Source: Dehalococcoidia bacterium UBA7891 (GTDB lineage Bacteria > Chloroflexota > Dehalococcoidia > Lucifugimonadales > UBA826). Taken from it: 52,711 nucleotides of DNA. Positions 33,813 to 42,699 of the stretch are shown piece by piece. The notes under the pieces were generated by a model, which did no database searches, was not told where the DNA came from, and saw nothing but the letters and a program-made list of their open reading frames with translations. Both the position numbers and the translations under genes were made by a program. Where the stretch lies: positions 1 through 52,711 of the forward strand of contig DLRJ01000050.1 of assembly GCA_002500485.1 (NCBI GenBank). The letters are read 5' to 3'. The stretch's first letter is position 1; every line of letters starts with the position of its first letter.

Positions 33813-34931
33813 ATGCAATCAAACGTTTGTGTCGTAGGTGGAGGTATAGTAGGACTGTCCTCCGCCTATTTTCTCGCAAAAACAGGTCATTCAGTCACAG
33901 TGATCGAAAGGGATTCCATTGGCAGCCATGCTTCTGGATTTGCCTATGGAAGTCTAAGCCCACTAGGTGAAGCTGGTCAGGCTGATGATATTTTGCCAGA
34001 GCTAGAAATAGCCAGAATGGGCATGGACATACACACCCAATTTTCAAAAGAATTATTTGAAAGTACGGGAATAAACACAGACCATAGGTTTCGCCCAGCC
34101 TTAGACTTAATTTTCACTGCATCTGAAGCTAGCGAAGCGAAAAATCAAGTTGAATGGAGAAGCGACGAAAAAGGCTACCGTGTTGAATGGCTCAGGGGTG
34201 AGGAAGCTTTGAAGCTAGTCCCACATATTTCAAAAGAGGTCCTCGGGGCTGTCTATACAGAGGGGGTAGCCGACGTAGAACCTTACAAACTATTATTGGC
34301 TTTAACACAAGCATGCGAATTACTTGGAGTCAACATTGTCCACGGCGACGTAAGTAGTGTCATCCGTGAAGGTTCCGCTATTTCAATAACTACCCAAAGT
34401 GGGGTCAGAACTTGTGAAAATCTAGTACTGGCGATGGGTCCTTGGATGGGTAAAACAGCCGAATGGCTTGGTATAAATGTACCCATCACTCCTTTAAAAG
34501 GCCAAATAGTAAGACTGAATGCACCTAATGTTACAGTCAGCTGTTCAGTTGGATGGAAAGGAAATTACGCATGCACAAAACCAGATGGCCTTTTGTGGGC
34601 CGGAACCACTGAAGAAAATGTAGGTTTCAACGACATACCAACTACGGGTGGTAGAGATCAAGTACTTGAGGCACTGAACAAAATGATCCCTAATTTGGAT
34701 GATGCAACCCTAGTACAACATACTGCTTGTCTACGTCCACTTCCTGTAGATGGGAAAATCATTATAGGATCAGTACCAAACGATCAAAATATTTTTTTGG
34801 CTACTGGGACCGGCAGAAAAGGAATTCTACTCGGTCCAGCAATGGGCAAAATTATTTCACAGCTAATATCAGGGCAAAACCCTGAAGTGGAAATAACCTC
34901 GTTTAGTCCGGCAAGATTCGCTTCCTTTTAG
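33813..34931 (+). CDS. FAD-dependent oxidoreductase (DAO family)
   Basis: 372 residues. FAD loop VCVVGGGIVGLSSAYFLAK with Glu in VTVIERD, then SHASGFAYGSLSP where ASGxNxG-type contacts occur. The C-terminal CLRPLPVDGKIIIGSVP and ATGTGRKGILLGPAMG complete the family's FAD site. It resembles D-amino-acid dehydrogenase and glycine oxidase. It is cotranscribed with the class III aminotransferase 9 bp upstream and converges with the NIPSNAP gene. Confidence 0.9.
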   Translation: MQSNVCVVGGGIVGLSSAYFLAKTGHSVTVIERDSIGSHASGFAYGSLSPLGEAGQADDILPELEIARMGMDIHTQFSKELFESTGINTDHRFRPALDLIFTASEASEAKNQVEWRSDEKGYRVEWLRGEEALKLVPHISKEVLGAVYTEGVADVEPYKLLLALTQACELLGVNIVHGDVSSVIREGSAISITTQSGVRTCENLVLAMGPWMGKTAEWLGINVPITPLKGQIVRLNAPNVTVSCSVGWKGNYACTKPDGLLWAGTTEENVGFNDIPTTGGRDQVLEALNKMIPNLDDATLVQHTACLRPLPVDGKIIIGSVPNDQNIFLATGTGRKGILLGPAMGKIISQLISGQNPEVEITSFSPARFASF

Positions 34932-34939
34932 ATTCTTTT

Positions 34940-35554
34940 TTATTGGAGCGGGGAAAAATCGAAAGGCAGTAGTATCTTATTTTCTTGTTTTACCGGAGCA
35001 ACTCCACCTTTAGGTGGCCACACGCCCTGCGCCCTCGTCTCCGTTCTAACGCTTGTCCGTCGCTCAAATGAATCATATGACCACATATGTATGAATTTAT
35101 TAAGCCCTCCAATGTCAGAATACCAACATCCAACCAGAGGAGAATATTCTTCTCTTTTTTGAATAGCTGCCCCCCAAGCGTCTAGCACTTTGGGGATATC
35201 TCCAGGTTTATAAGTATAAATTCTCATCTCATAAATCGGTCCTATAGTCTTAGCTTCTAAAGGCCTCATAAAAGGTGCCGGAAGCATTATTTCACTTTCC
35301 ATATTTAATATGATGTCGTTATTATCTGGCGGCCAATTTCCATCTGATACTGCTTTGGACCTAATTTCGGACCTGTGATTTAAATCTTCATATGGCCAAA
35401 TATGAACGACCTGATTGAGCGGTCCCATCTCGGTATACCAAAAACCTCCTAACGGAGAGTATTTCAGCCTTTTATTCAATTTAGCCTTTGTGTTTTCACC
35501 AAACTGATCCACGGTCCTGGGTTTGATATCGTAGGTCCGGAACTCATATATCAT
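34940..35554 (-). CDS. NIPSNAP family protein with two domains
   Basis: 204 residues with two dimeric alpha-beta barrel repeats: IYEFRTYDIKPRTVDQF at the start and YEMRIYTYKPGDIPKVLD in the middle. Each is followed by a Trp-rich segment (VHIWPYEDLNHR, IHMWSYDSFERR). NIPSNAP proteins have no agreed enzymatic role. AGGAG precedes the ATG. Confidence 0.92.
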   Translation of the reverse strand: MIYEFRTYDIKPRTVDQFGENTKAKLNKRLKYSPLGGFWYTEMGPLNQVVHIWPYEDLNHRSEIRSKAVSDGNWPPDNNDIILNMESEIMLPAPFMRPLEAKTIGPIYEMRIYTYKPGDIPKVLDAWGAAIQKREEYSPLVGCWYSDIGGLNKFIHMWSYDSFERRTSVRTETRAQGVWPPKGGVAPVKQENKILLPFDFSPLQ

Positions 35555-35705
35555 AACTAATACTCCTGCCTAAACCGACTCAAAATGATCTCAAAACACA
35601 AGCCTAACATAATAGAATGAAATAAAATATTTAAAGTACCTTTGAGGCCTTAGTTCATGATATTTAAATTTACACATCTCAAGAAAATACACGAAAGGAT
35701 TTGAG

Positions 35706-36692
35706 TTGAAGATACTGATAACCGGTGGCGCTGGATACATTGGAAGCATGGTTTGTCATTCTCTAGCTGACCATGGGCATGAACCAATAATAATTGATTC
35801 CATGATCACAGGGTCCGGTCAACAGGTGGATCAATTCCCTACATTCACTGGTGATATCGCCAATGATGATCTAATAAAAAATATAATCAGAAAACACCCT
35901 GAGATTGAGAGTGTGGTTCATTGTGCAGGGAAAATTTTAGTCCCCGAATCAGCTGTGCACCCAGATCAATATTATTATGAAAATGTGAGCAAATCTCTTC
36001 ATTTATTTACAACCCTAAAAACTGTTGGTATCAAAAAAATACTTTTTAGTTCTAGTGCTTCCATCTACAAGTCTCAAAATGGAGGGAGTGTTGATGAGGA
36101 TTCCATTTTGACTCCATTGAGTCCTTACGCTAAAACCAAATTCATGACCGAACTGATTTTGGAAGATTTTTGTAATGCCTTTGAAATTGAAGGGATTGCG
36201 CTTAGATATTTTAACCCTATTGGTGCTGATCCAAAAATGAGGTGTGGGCCCAGCCTAAACAACACCTCTCACCTATTAGGCAACTTAGTAAGAGCTGCAG
36301 AAGGGTTCACAAATAACATTAAAATCACCGGTTCTGACTGGCCAACCAAAGACGGTACGGGAGTACGGGATTATATTCATGTTTGGGATCTAGCTGAGGC
36401 CCACGTTGCAGCGCTGGAATCTTTCCATTCAATACTAGCGTCAAAATCCAAATTCGAAAAAATTAATATTGGAGGCGGTAGTCCTACAACTGTAAAAGAA
36501 TTTATCAAGATTTTTGAGGAAGTATATGGATGCGAAATAGCAACTGATATCGCTCCTCCCCGTGATGGGGATACTGCAGGTGCATTTGCTAATATAGGGA
36601 AGGCCGAAAAATTAATGAACTGGCGACCAAGAATGTCTGTCGAGCAAGGAATAGCCGACACGATCAAATGGCACAGAAAAATGGCGGATTAG
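35706..36692 (+). CDS. galE: UDP-glucose 4-epimerase
   Basis: 328-residue extended SDR epimerase. ITGGAGYIGSMVCHSL at the start, then Ser in LFSSSASIYKS, and Tyr-Lys in SPYAKTKFM. LRYFNPIGADP and GTGVRDYIHVWDLAEAH are GalE signatures. It interconverts UDP-glucose and UDP-galactose for the envelope. The start is TTG 35706, with AAAGGA a few bases upstream. The acyl-CoA synthetase gene follows after 65 bp. Confidence 0.93.
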   Translation: MKILITGGAGYIGSMVCHSLADHGHEPIIIDSMITGSGQQVDQFPTFTGDIANDDLIKNIIRKHPEIESVVHCAGKILVPESAVHPDQYYYENVSKSLHLFTTLKTVGIKKILFSSSASIYKSQNGGSVDEDSILTPLSPYAKTKFMTELILEDFCNAFEIEGIALRYFNPIGADPKMRCGPSLNNTSHLLGNLVRAAEGFTNNIKITGSDWPTKDGTGVRDYIHVWDLAEAHVAALESFHSILASKSKFEKINIGGGSPTTVKEFIKIFEEVYGCEIATDIAPPRDGDTAGAFANIGKAEKLMNWRPRMSVEQGIADTIKWHRKMAD

Positions 36693-36757
36693 ACAAAGTT
36701 GCGGTATTCATTTCATTCAGTACAATTCTGTTACCTAGCTCCCAAGGAGGGATTAAG

Positions 36758-38251
36758 TTGCCTACATTAGCAGACCTAACAACAAATCACCCAAAGAATA
36801 AGAATGCCATTCTAATACCTGGCGGACCAACAACAACTTACGGCGAGTTTAACGACCAGATAGAAAAAATAGCAGAAATACTTTCTGCTGCTGGTGTAGA
36901 AAAAGGTCGAACCGTTTCGATCGTACTCGGAAATGGTCTAGATTTTATGATCACCTTTCTCGCAGTAACGAGGTCCGGCGCCATTGCGGCTCCCTTGAAC
37001 TCAGCTTATACCAACGAAGAATTTAAATTTTATATGGAGGATACCGAATCCCAGTTGGTTATTATTGCTCCAGGTGCAGATGTTGCGAAACAAGCCGCTG
37101 ATGAGTTAAATATACCGGTGGCTGAAGTTAATTTAGATAATCGAGGCCAATTATCAGTATCAAAGTCAGGATCTTTGTTAACGGCGAGGTCCCCCGTATC
37201 GGCTCCTTCAGAAGATGACATAGCTCTTTTTCTGCACACATCAGGCACCACTAGCAGGCCAAAGGGAGTTCCTTTGACCCACGGCAATTTGATAGCATCT
37301 TTAAGAAACATAGTAAATACCTACGATCTCACTGAAGATGATTTAGCAATGGTTGTTATGCCGTTGTTCCATGTTCATGGGCTTATAGGAGTTTCGCTAT
37401 CCACTATGAAGAGTGGTGGCAGCATGGTGATCCCACCAAGATTTAGTGCCAGCAATTTTTGGCAAATACAAGCAACCACAAATGCCACTTGGTATTCAGC
37501 GGTGCCCACTATTCACCAGATACTATTGATGAGAGCGGATGAAGACAAGGCACCTAGCCAATCATTTCGCTTCATACGATCTTGCTCTGCAGCATTGGCC
37601 CCTACAGTTTTCAATGATCTTGAGAATAGATTTGGGGCTCCCGTGCTAGAGGCCTACGGCATGACTGAGGCGTCTCACCAAATGTCATCAAACCTCTTAC
37701 CTCCCGGGCCAAGAAATCCAGGTACCGTCGGAAAAGGGACTGGTGTTGACATAGGAATTATGGATGAAAATGGCACGGTCCTAGCAACAAACCAAATTGG
37801 AGAGGTTGTTATAAGAGGTTCGAATGTCACCCATGGATATCACAATAACCCTTCTGCCAATGAAGAGGCATTCACTAATGGTTGGTTTAGAACCGGCGAT
37901 CAGGGAATTCTGTCCGAAGAGTCGATACTCACTTTGACGGGAAGACTTAAAGAACTCATTAACCGTGGGGGCGAAAAAATTTCCCCACTAGAAGTTGACG
38001 CGACGATACTGCAGCACCCAAATGTTTCAGAGGCAGTCTGTTTCGGGGTTCCAGATGAGAAATACGGGGAAGCCGTACAGGCAGCTGTAGTGATTTCCTC
38101 AGGGACAAGTGAAAGTGAGATACGCTCTTTCTGTAGCCAGCATTTGGCCGATTTCAAAATCCCAGACCGTGTCTATATAGTTGAGGAACTACCCAGAACA
38201 GCTACAGGGAAGATTCAGCGAAGACATGTAGCCGCCAAGTTTGCAGAATAA
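36758..38251 (+). CDS. AMP-forming acyl-CoA synthetase, oxalyl/4-coumarate-CoA ligase-like
   Basis: 497-residue ANL enzyme. Seen: LHTSGTTSRPKGVPL P-loop, MPLFHVHGLIG, YGMTEASHQM, GWFRTGDQGIL, the hinge GRLKELINRGGEKI, and C-terminal RTATGKIQRR with the catalytic Lys. The HVHGLIG and ASHQM segments suit the oxalyl-CoA/acid:CoA ligase branch. The start is set at TTG 36758, seven bases after AAGGAGG. A frame from 36668 would overlap galE and adds no conserved sequence. Eleven bp precede the next frame. Confidence 0.91.
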   Translation: MPTLADLTTNHPKNKNAILIPGGPTTTYGEFNDQIEKIAEILSAAGVEKGRTVSIVLGNGLDFMITFLAVTRSGAIAAPLNSAYTNEEFKFYMEDTESQLVIIAPGADVAKQAADELNIPVAEVNLDNRGQLSVSKSGSLLTARSPVSAPSEDDIALFLHTSGTTSRPKGVPLTHGNLIASLRNIVNTYDLTEDDLAMVVMPLFHVHGLIGVSLSTMKSGGSMVIPPRFSASNFWQIQATTNATWYSAVPTIHQILLMRADEDKAPSQSFRFIRSCSAALAPTVFNDLENRFGAPVLEAYGMTEASHQMSSNLLPPGPRNPGTVGKGTGVDIGIMDENGTVLATNQIGEVVIRGSNVTHGYHNNPSANEEAFTNGWFRTGDQGILSEESILTLTGRLKELINRGGEKISPLEVDATILQHPNVSEAVCFGVPDEKYGEAVQAAVVISSGTSESEIRSFCSQHLADFKIPDRVYIVEELPRTATGKIQRRHVAAKFAE

Positions 38252-38271
38252 AATTAGACAAGGTGAATTTA

Positions 38272-39006
38272 ATGAGGGGGAAAAACCTAGCTCAAGTAAA
38301 AGCTATGACTTTTGACGTTTTCGGCACTGTTGTTGATTGGCGAAGTAGTATAGCCAGAGAAATACAAAATGTGGGTAAAACAAAGGGATTCGACTTAGAC
38401 TGGAATTCGTTCGCTGATGAATGGAGGTCAGGATACGCTCCCTCAATGAACAAGGTTAGGGCCGGAGAACTGCCTTGGACTAAGATTGATAACCTGCACC
38501 GGATGATATTGGATGAATTATTGTCAAAGCATAAAATCTCCAATCTCTCGGAAGAGGAAACAGATGGTCTGAATAGGGCCTGGCATCGATTGGACCCGTG
38601 GCCTGACTCGGTTGAGGGTCTCACACTCCTGAAAAAAGATTACATTATCAGCTCACTTTCTAACGGTAATGTTTCTCTATTAGTAAACATGGCCAAATAT
38701 GGTGGGTTGCCATGGGATACGGTACTTTCCGCCGAAATAGCAAAACACTATAAACCAGATCCTGAATCTTATTTGAGCACAAGTGAATATCTTGGTCTCC
38801 CAATAAATCAAGTGATGATGGTTGCAGCCCACAAAAATGATCTGAAGGCAGCCAAAAGCACTGGAATGATAACAGGATATGTCCCCCGACCCAAAGAACA
38901 CGGAGAAAATACGATTGTCGATTACGCCGAAGAGGAATACGTAGACATAATAGCCGACGATTTTATAGATTTATCTAAAAAAATGTCTGCCATAAAAGAA
39001 GTCTGA
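38272..39006 (+). CDS. HAD superfamily hydrolase, haloacid dehalogenase type II
   Basis: 244 residues. The nucleophile Asp is in MTFDVFGTVVDW, followed by Ser/Asn in SSLSNGNVSLL, Lys in AKHYKPDPESYL and MMVAAHKNDLKAAKSTGM. These four blocks match L-2-haloacid dehalogenases. Without biochemical evidence it may act on a halo-acid or a phosphate ester. The start ATG 38272 has AGGTG six bases upstream; GTG 38263 lies inside that site. Confidence 0.91.
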   Translation: MRGKNLAQVKAMTFDVFGTVVDWRSSIAREIQNVGKTKGFDLDWNSFADEWRSGYAPSMNKVRAGELPWTKIDNLHRMILDELLSKHKISNLSEEETDGLNRAWHRLDPWPDSVEGLTLLKKDYIISSLSNGNVSLLVNMAKYGGLPWDTVLSAEIAKHYKPDPESYLSTSEYLGLPINQVMMVAAHKNDLKAAKSTGMITGYVPRPKEHGENTIVDYAEEEYVDIIADDFIDLSKKMSAIKEV

Positions 39007-39026
39007 GCGATAGTCATAAGAACCAC

Positions 39027-40223
39027 ATGACCATTTCATCTGGAAATATCCTGCTTGTCCAGTCTGGAGGGTGCACCCCAGTCATGAACAGTACTCTAGC
39101 TGGACTCATAAAGAATGGGCAAACCCTTTATCCACAGAGCCGAATTTACGGTGGGATTCACGGAATCGAGGGAATTATAGACGGTAAAATTCCAGATATT
39201 ACAGAATTATCTAACTCCCAGTTAAAATCTCTATCAAAAATGCCGGGGGCTGCTTTAAGAAGTAGCAGGCATAAGTTACTCCCTAATGATATTGGACCTT
39301 TATTAAATACATTAAGGGCTCACGACATAAGAATTCTCCACACAATCGGTGGAAATGATTCAGCCGTAACAGGATTAAGGGTTTCAGAGGCAGCCCAAGA
39401 GGATAAATATGAACTACAAGTCATTAACCTTCCAAAAACGATAGACAACGACATAGTCCTTACAGATCATTCCCCCGGTTATGGAAGCGCCGCTCGCTTC
39501 ATAAGTCAAGCCACTTTTGGTATCGGTAAAGACGCAGAAGCTATGGGAATAAACTCACCGATATGTATTCTTGAAGTTATGGGTAGAGATTCTGGATGGT
39601 TGGCAGCAGCTAGTTCCTTCTATAAAAAAACTGACCATGACGCCCCACATTTCATCGGAATACCAGAAGTTATATTTTCAGAGGAACACTTCATGATTTC
39701 CATTGAAAGTGCATATAGAAATTACGGGTATGCAATAGCAGTAGTTTCAGAGAAAATAAGGTCCGCAGAGGGCAATTTAGGTCGGGACAATCCTCCAACC
39801 TTCACTGACAATTTCGGACATAATTATTTTGAAAGCCCTGGCAAATATTTGTCAAATCTTGTTGAAAAAAGATTGGGAGTCAGGTGTAGATGGGAAAAAC
39901 CAGGAACTATCCAGAGGTCCTTTATGGACGCAGTGTCTACAACCGATCGCGAAGAGGCCTATCAAATAGGCCAAAAGGCAGTTGAAATGGCCCGATCTGG
40001 AATGAATGACGTGATCCCTACTTTAATCCGTTCCAATAATCAAAAATACGAATACTCAATAGGCTCGGCTAGCCTAAAAGATGTAGCCGGAGAAATAAGA
40101 TATTTACCTGAAAAATACCGCCCCGACGAACAAGGTTATACGAGCGATTCATTTAAGTCTTACCTCAGGCCTTTATTAGGAAATCCAATACACGACACTG
40201 ACTCCATCTTTCACTTACTTTGA
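39027..40223 (+). CDS. 6-phosphofructokinase, likely pyrophosphate-dependent
   Basis: 398-residue PfkA-family enzyme phosphorylating fructose 6-phosphate. GGNDS at about 108-112 places Asp where ATP enzymes have Gly, and NLPKTIDNDI (about 136) has the Lys of PPi-dependent forms; both suggest pyrophosphate as donor. MGRDSGWLAAASS and PEVIF follow as in the family. It ends in TGA, just ahead of the SAM riboswitch. A 20-bp gap separates it from the HAD gene. Confidence 0.9.
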   Translation: MTISSGNILLVQSGGCTPVMNSTLAGLIKNGQTLYPQSRIYGGIHGIEGIIDGKIPDITELSNSQLKSLSKMPGAALRSSRHKLLPNDIGPLLNTLRAHDIRILHTIGGNDSAVTGLRVSEAAQEDKYELQVINLPKTIDNDIVLTDHSPGYGSAARFISQATFGIGKDAEAMGINSPICILEVMGRDSGWLAAASSFYKKTDHDAPHFIGIPEVIFSEEHFMISIESAYRNYGYAIAVVSEKIRSAEGNLGRDNPPTFTDNFGHNYFESPGKYLSNLVEKRLGVRCRWEKPGTIQRSFMDAVSTTDREEAYQIGQKAVEMARSGMNDVIPTLIRSNNQKYEYSIGSASLKDVAGEIRYLPEKYRPDEQGYTSDSFKSYLRPLLGNPIHDTDSIFHLL

Positions 40224-40276
40224 AATTGACTCAACTATTGCACTAAGGTACGATTTTTCCACAACTAAATATAGCG

Positions 40277-40408
40277 AACTTATCTAGAGTGGCTGAGGGA
40301 CTGGCCCTTAGACGCCCGGCAACCGACTTTGATGAAGATCAATAAACACTCTTATTTGAAATACGGTGCCAATTCCAGCGGGATAATATAATGCCCGGAA
40401 GATGAGAG
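40277..40408 (+). ncRNA. SAM-I (S-box) riboswitch
   Basis: The S-box core is plain: CTTATC-AGAGTGGCTGAGGG, then GACGCCCGGCAACC, a variable arm, GGTGCCAATTCCAGC and GGATAATATAATGCCC, closing with GATGAG. The P1 helix pairs CTTATC (40279-40284) with GATGAG (40401-40406). The 3' end GAGAGAA (40404-40410) can instead pair with TTCTCTC (40435-40441) inside the terminator. This gives a transcription-attenuation switch: SAM binding holds P1, frees the terminator and turns the methyl-cycle operon off. Confidence 0.95.
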
Positions 40409-40431
40409 AACATACAATAATTATTTTCAGT

Positions 40432-40459
40432 AACTTCTCTCTTTGGGAAGTTTTTTTTT
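40432..40459 (+). terminator. Riboswitch-controlled intrinsic terminator
   Basis: AACTTCTC (40432-40439), loop TCTTT, GGGAAGTT (40445-40452) and then seven more T: an 8-bp hairpin with one GT pair. The 5' arm is the partner of the anti-terminator sequence in the riboswitch expression platform. It lies before the MTA phosphorylase gene. Confidence 0.92.
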
Positions 40460-40491
40460 GGTGAAAAATTATCGGAACTCAAATTAACAAT

Positions 40492-41355
40492 ATGATAGAA
40501 GCTGCTTTCATCGGTGGATCCGGAGTCTATGAGTTGGAAGACCTCAGAGACATCGAAACCATTGAAATCATCACCCCTTTTGGTAATACAAGTGCCGCAG
40601 TTACATTAGGGTCAATTGGACACAAAAGAGTGGCGTTCATACCAAGGCATGGAACTGATCATTCTTTATCCCCTTCAGAAGTCCCTTACAAAGCTAACAT
40701 TTATGCTTTAAAGGCTTTGGGGGTCAGAAAAGTTATATCAGTGTCCGCAGTAGGAAGCTTGAATGAAGCAATCAAACCGTTAGATATAGTAATTCCGGAC
40801 CAACTGATAGACCGAACCAAATCCAGAGAAGACACTTTCTTTGGAGATGGTCTCGTAGCCCACATAAGTTTTGCAAATCCATTTTGCAAAAACCTTTCCT
40901 CAATGATTGATTCTTTTTGTGAAAGCCTAGCAATAGATCGACATTTATCTGGTACATACCTGGCTATAGAAGGCCCTCAGTTTTCCACCAAAGCTGAGTC
41001 CAATTTATATAGAAAATGGGGTTGCGACATCATAGGGATGACTGCTATCCCAGAGGCCAAATTAGCTCGGGAGGCGGAGATGTGTTACGCAACAATAGCT
41101 GTTGTAACAGATTATGACTGTTGGAAGGAAGATCAAGAAGAAGTAACCGCTAGCATGGTAATTAATAATCTCAAACAAAATGTGGAGACTTCAAAAAAAC
41201 TAATCAGTAAAATAGCAGGAAATATTAATACATTGGGAGATGAGTGCTTATGCAATGCATCTTTGCGAGACGCACTGGTAACGCAAAGAATCCTAGACAA
41301 CCAAAAAATCGCAAAAAAACTAGGTGTGTTGTTACAAAAATATTTACCAGCCTGA
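40492..41355 (+). CDS. mtnP: S-methyl-5'-thioadenosine phosphorylase
   Basis: 287 residues. MTAP motifs: IGGSGVYELEDL, FIPRHGTDHSLSPSEVPYKANIYAL, VSAVGSLNEAIKPLDIVIPDQ, and TYLAIEGPQFSTKAESNLYRKWG with IGMTAIPEAKLAREAEMCY. It splits methylthioadenosine to adenine and methylthioribose 1-phosphate. The C-terminus is normal for the family. First gene after the SAM riboswitch, consistent with its role in clearing SAM by-products. No strong Shine-Dalgarno is seen. Confidence 0.94.
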   Translation: MIEAAFIGGSGVYELEDLRDIETIEIITPFGNTSAAVTLGSIGHKRVAFIPRHGTDHSLSPSEVPYKANIYALKALGVRKVISVSAVGSLNEAIKPLDIVIPDQLIDRTKSREDTFFGDGLVAHISFANPFCKNLSSMIDSFCESLAIDRHLSGTYLAIEGPQFSTKAESNLYRKWGCDIIGMTAIPEAKLAREAEMCYATIAVVTDYDCWKEDQEEVTASMVINNLKQNVETSKKLISKIAGNINTLGDECLCNASLRDALVTQRILDNQKIAKKLGVLLQKYLPA

Positions 41356-41372
41356 AATCGAAGGAGTGTGTA

Positions 41373-41726
41373 ATGCCTAAACAAATCGAAGGGGAACCTT
41401 ACGTTAGAATCTCTGTGGATGAAGCGGCCGATCTACACGGTAATGAAGATGTGGTTTTTGTGGACGTACGAAGAACCGATGAATACATTGAAGGTCATGT
41501 AGAGGGAGCCTTGTTCATCACGGTAGATGATGTTCTCGGACGCATAGATGAGCTTCCTAGAGACAAAGATCTCTTGTTCATTTGCGCAGCTGGGGTCAGG
41601 AGTGGTCTTGCTTGTGAAATGGCCGCTGCAATGGGATATGACTCAGCGAAGTTATTCAACATTGAGGAAGGCACACCATCATGGATTGAACGTGGTTACC
41701 CGACTAGCCAAGGTACTGATTTATAG
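41373..41726 (+). CDS. Rhodanese-like sulfurtransferase
   Basis: 117-residue single rhodanese domain. VFVDVRRTDEYIEGHVEGA opens the fold, and the active-site loop reads FICAAGVRSG with Cys near 70. Single-domain rhodaneses shuttle persulfide sulfur. The start is ATG 41373 behind AAGGAG; a longer frame from 41244 overlaps mtnP and has no homologous sequence. Its place in the methyl-cycle operon hints at a role in sulfur handling. Confidence 0.92.
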   Translation: MPKQIEGEPYVRISVDEAADLHGNEDVVFVDVRRTDEYIEGHVEGALFITVDDVLGRIDELPRDKDLLFICAAGVRSGLACEMAAAMGYDSAKLFNIEEGTPSWIERGYPTSQGTDL

Positions 41727-41729
41727 TCT

Positions 41730-42677
41730 ATGTCTTTATTAGTTGTCGGGTCCGTTGCGTATGATTCAGTAACAACTGCCGCAGGATCGCGAGCAGACTC
41801 TCTGGGTGGCTCCGCGTTGTATTTCAGCGCTTCAGCAAGCTATTTTACAAATGTTAGTTTGGTAGCAGTTGTAGGAGAAGACTTCTCAAAAGCCGATAGA
41901 AAAAAATTGAGTGCTAGGGAAGTCGATATAAGCGGTCTTGAAACAGCAAAAGGCAAAACTTTTCGATGGGAAGGAATTTATGACACGGAAAACCTAAACT
42001 TCCGCGAGACAATAGATACCCAGTTGAATGTATTCGCCGATTTTTCTCCCTCATTGGCAAAAAATAACATGTCGCACCCATGCTTATTTCTCGCAAATAT
42101 TGATCCTACATTACAACATGAGGTGCTAACACAGATGAATCCTAAACCGAGGATTGTGGCACTGGACACCATGGATTATTGGATCAATGACCATAAAGAT
42201 AATTTGAGCAAAACAATAGAAAACATCGATGTGCTTTTTATGGATGAAACAGAGATTAAATCTTTCACTTCAAAATCCAACATATTTTCTGCGGCCCAAG
42301 CCGTTCGGGATATGGGACCACGTATAGTCCTTGTGAAAAGAGGTGAATACGGGGCCGTAATGTTTAATGAAGGAAATATATTCTCAGTACCTGCCTTTCC
42401 TGTGGAAAGTGTCATAGACCCCACTGGTGCAGGTGACTCTTTTGCTGGTGGATTCATGGGATATTTATCCAATATGAACGATTTTTCACATGAAACCCTC
42501 AGAAGAGCTGCTGTGATCGCATCTGTTATGGGATCATTCGCAGTTGAAGGCTTTAGCACAGATCGGGTCGGTAACCTAAACCGTTTGGAAATTGACGATA
42601 GATTCCGCGGTATTGCAGGCATGACCTATTTTAAGCCGCTAGAAAACGAAGAAGATCTATTTAGTAAACCAAATTAA
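41730..42677 (+). CDS. PfkB family carbohydrate/nucleoside kinase
   Basis: 315 residues. The N-terminus has LGGSALYFSASASYF, where ribokinase-type proteins bind substrate, and the C-terminal signature VIDPTGAGDSFAGGFMGYL carries the catalytic Asp near 237. Between mtnP, ahcY and metK the natural candidate substrate is adenosine from the AdoHcy hydrolase reaction, or methylthioribose. Adenosine kinase is the favoured inference. It starts 3 bp after the rhodanese stop. Confidence 0.9.
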   Translation: MSLLVVGSVAYDSVTTAAGSRADSLGGSALYFSASASYFTNVSLVAVVGEDFSKADRKKLSAREVDISGLETAKGKTFRWEGIYDTENLNFRETIDTQLNVFADFSPSLAKNNMSHPCLFLANIDPTLQHEVLTQMNPKPRIVALDTMDYWINDHKDNLSKTIENIDVLFMDETEIKSFTSKSNIFSAAQAVRDMGPRIVLVKRGEYGAVMFNEGNIFSVPAFPVESVIDPTGAGDSFAGGFMGYLSNMNDFSHETLRRAAVIASVMGSFAVEGFSTDRVGNLNRLEIDDRFRGIAGMTYFKPLENEEDLFSKPN

Positions 42678-42699
42678 GTGCAACAACAGGAGACATAGA

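Noticed and set aside
36668..36757. 30-residue N-terminal extension of the acyl-CoA synthetase
   Set aside because: It overlaps galE. AAGGAGG seven bases before TTG 36758 marks the better start, and the ANL fold begins just after it.
41244..41372. 43-residue N-terminal extension of the rhodanese
   Set aside because: It overlaps the mtnP coding end and has no rhodanese similarity. The ATG at 41373 has a strong ribosome binding site.
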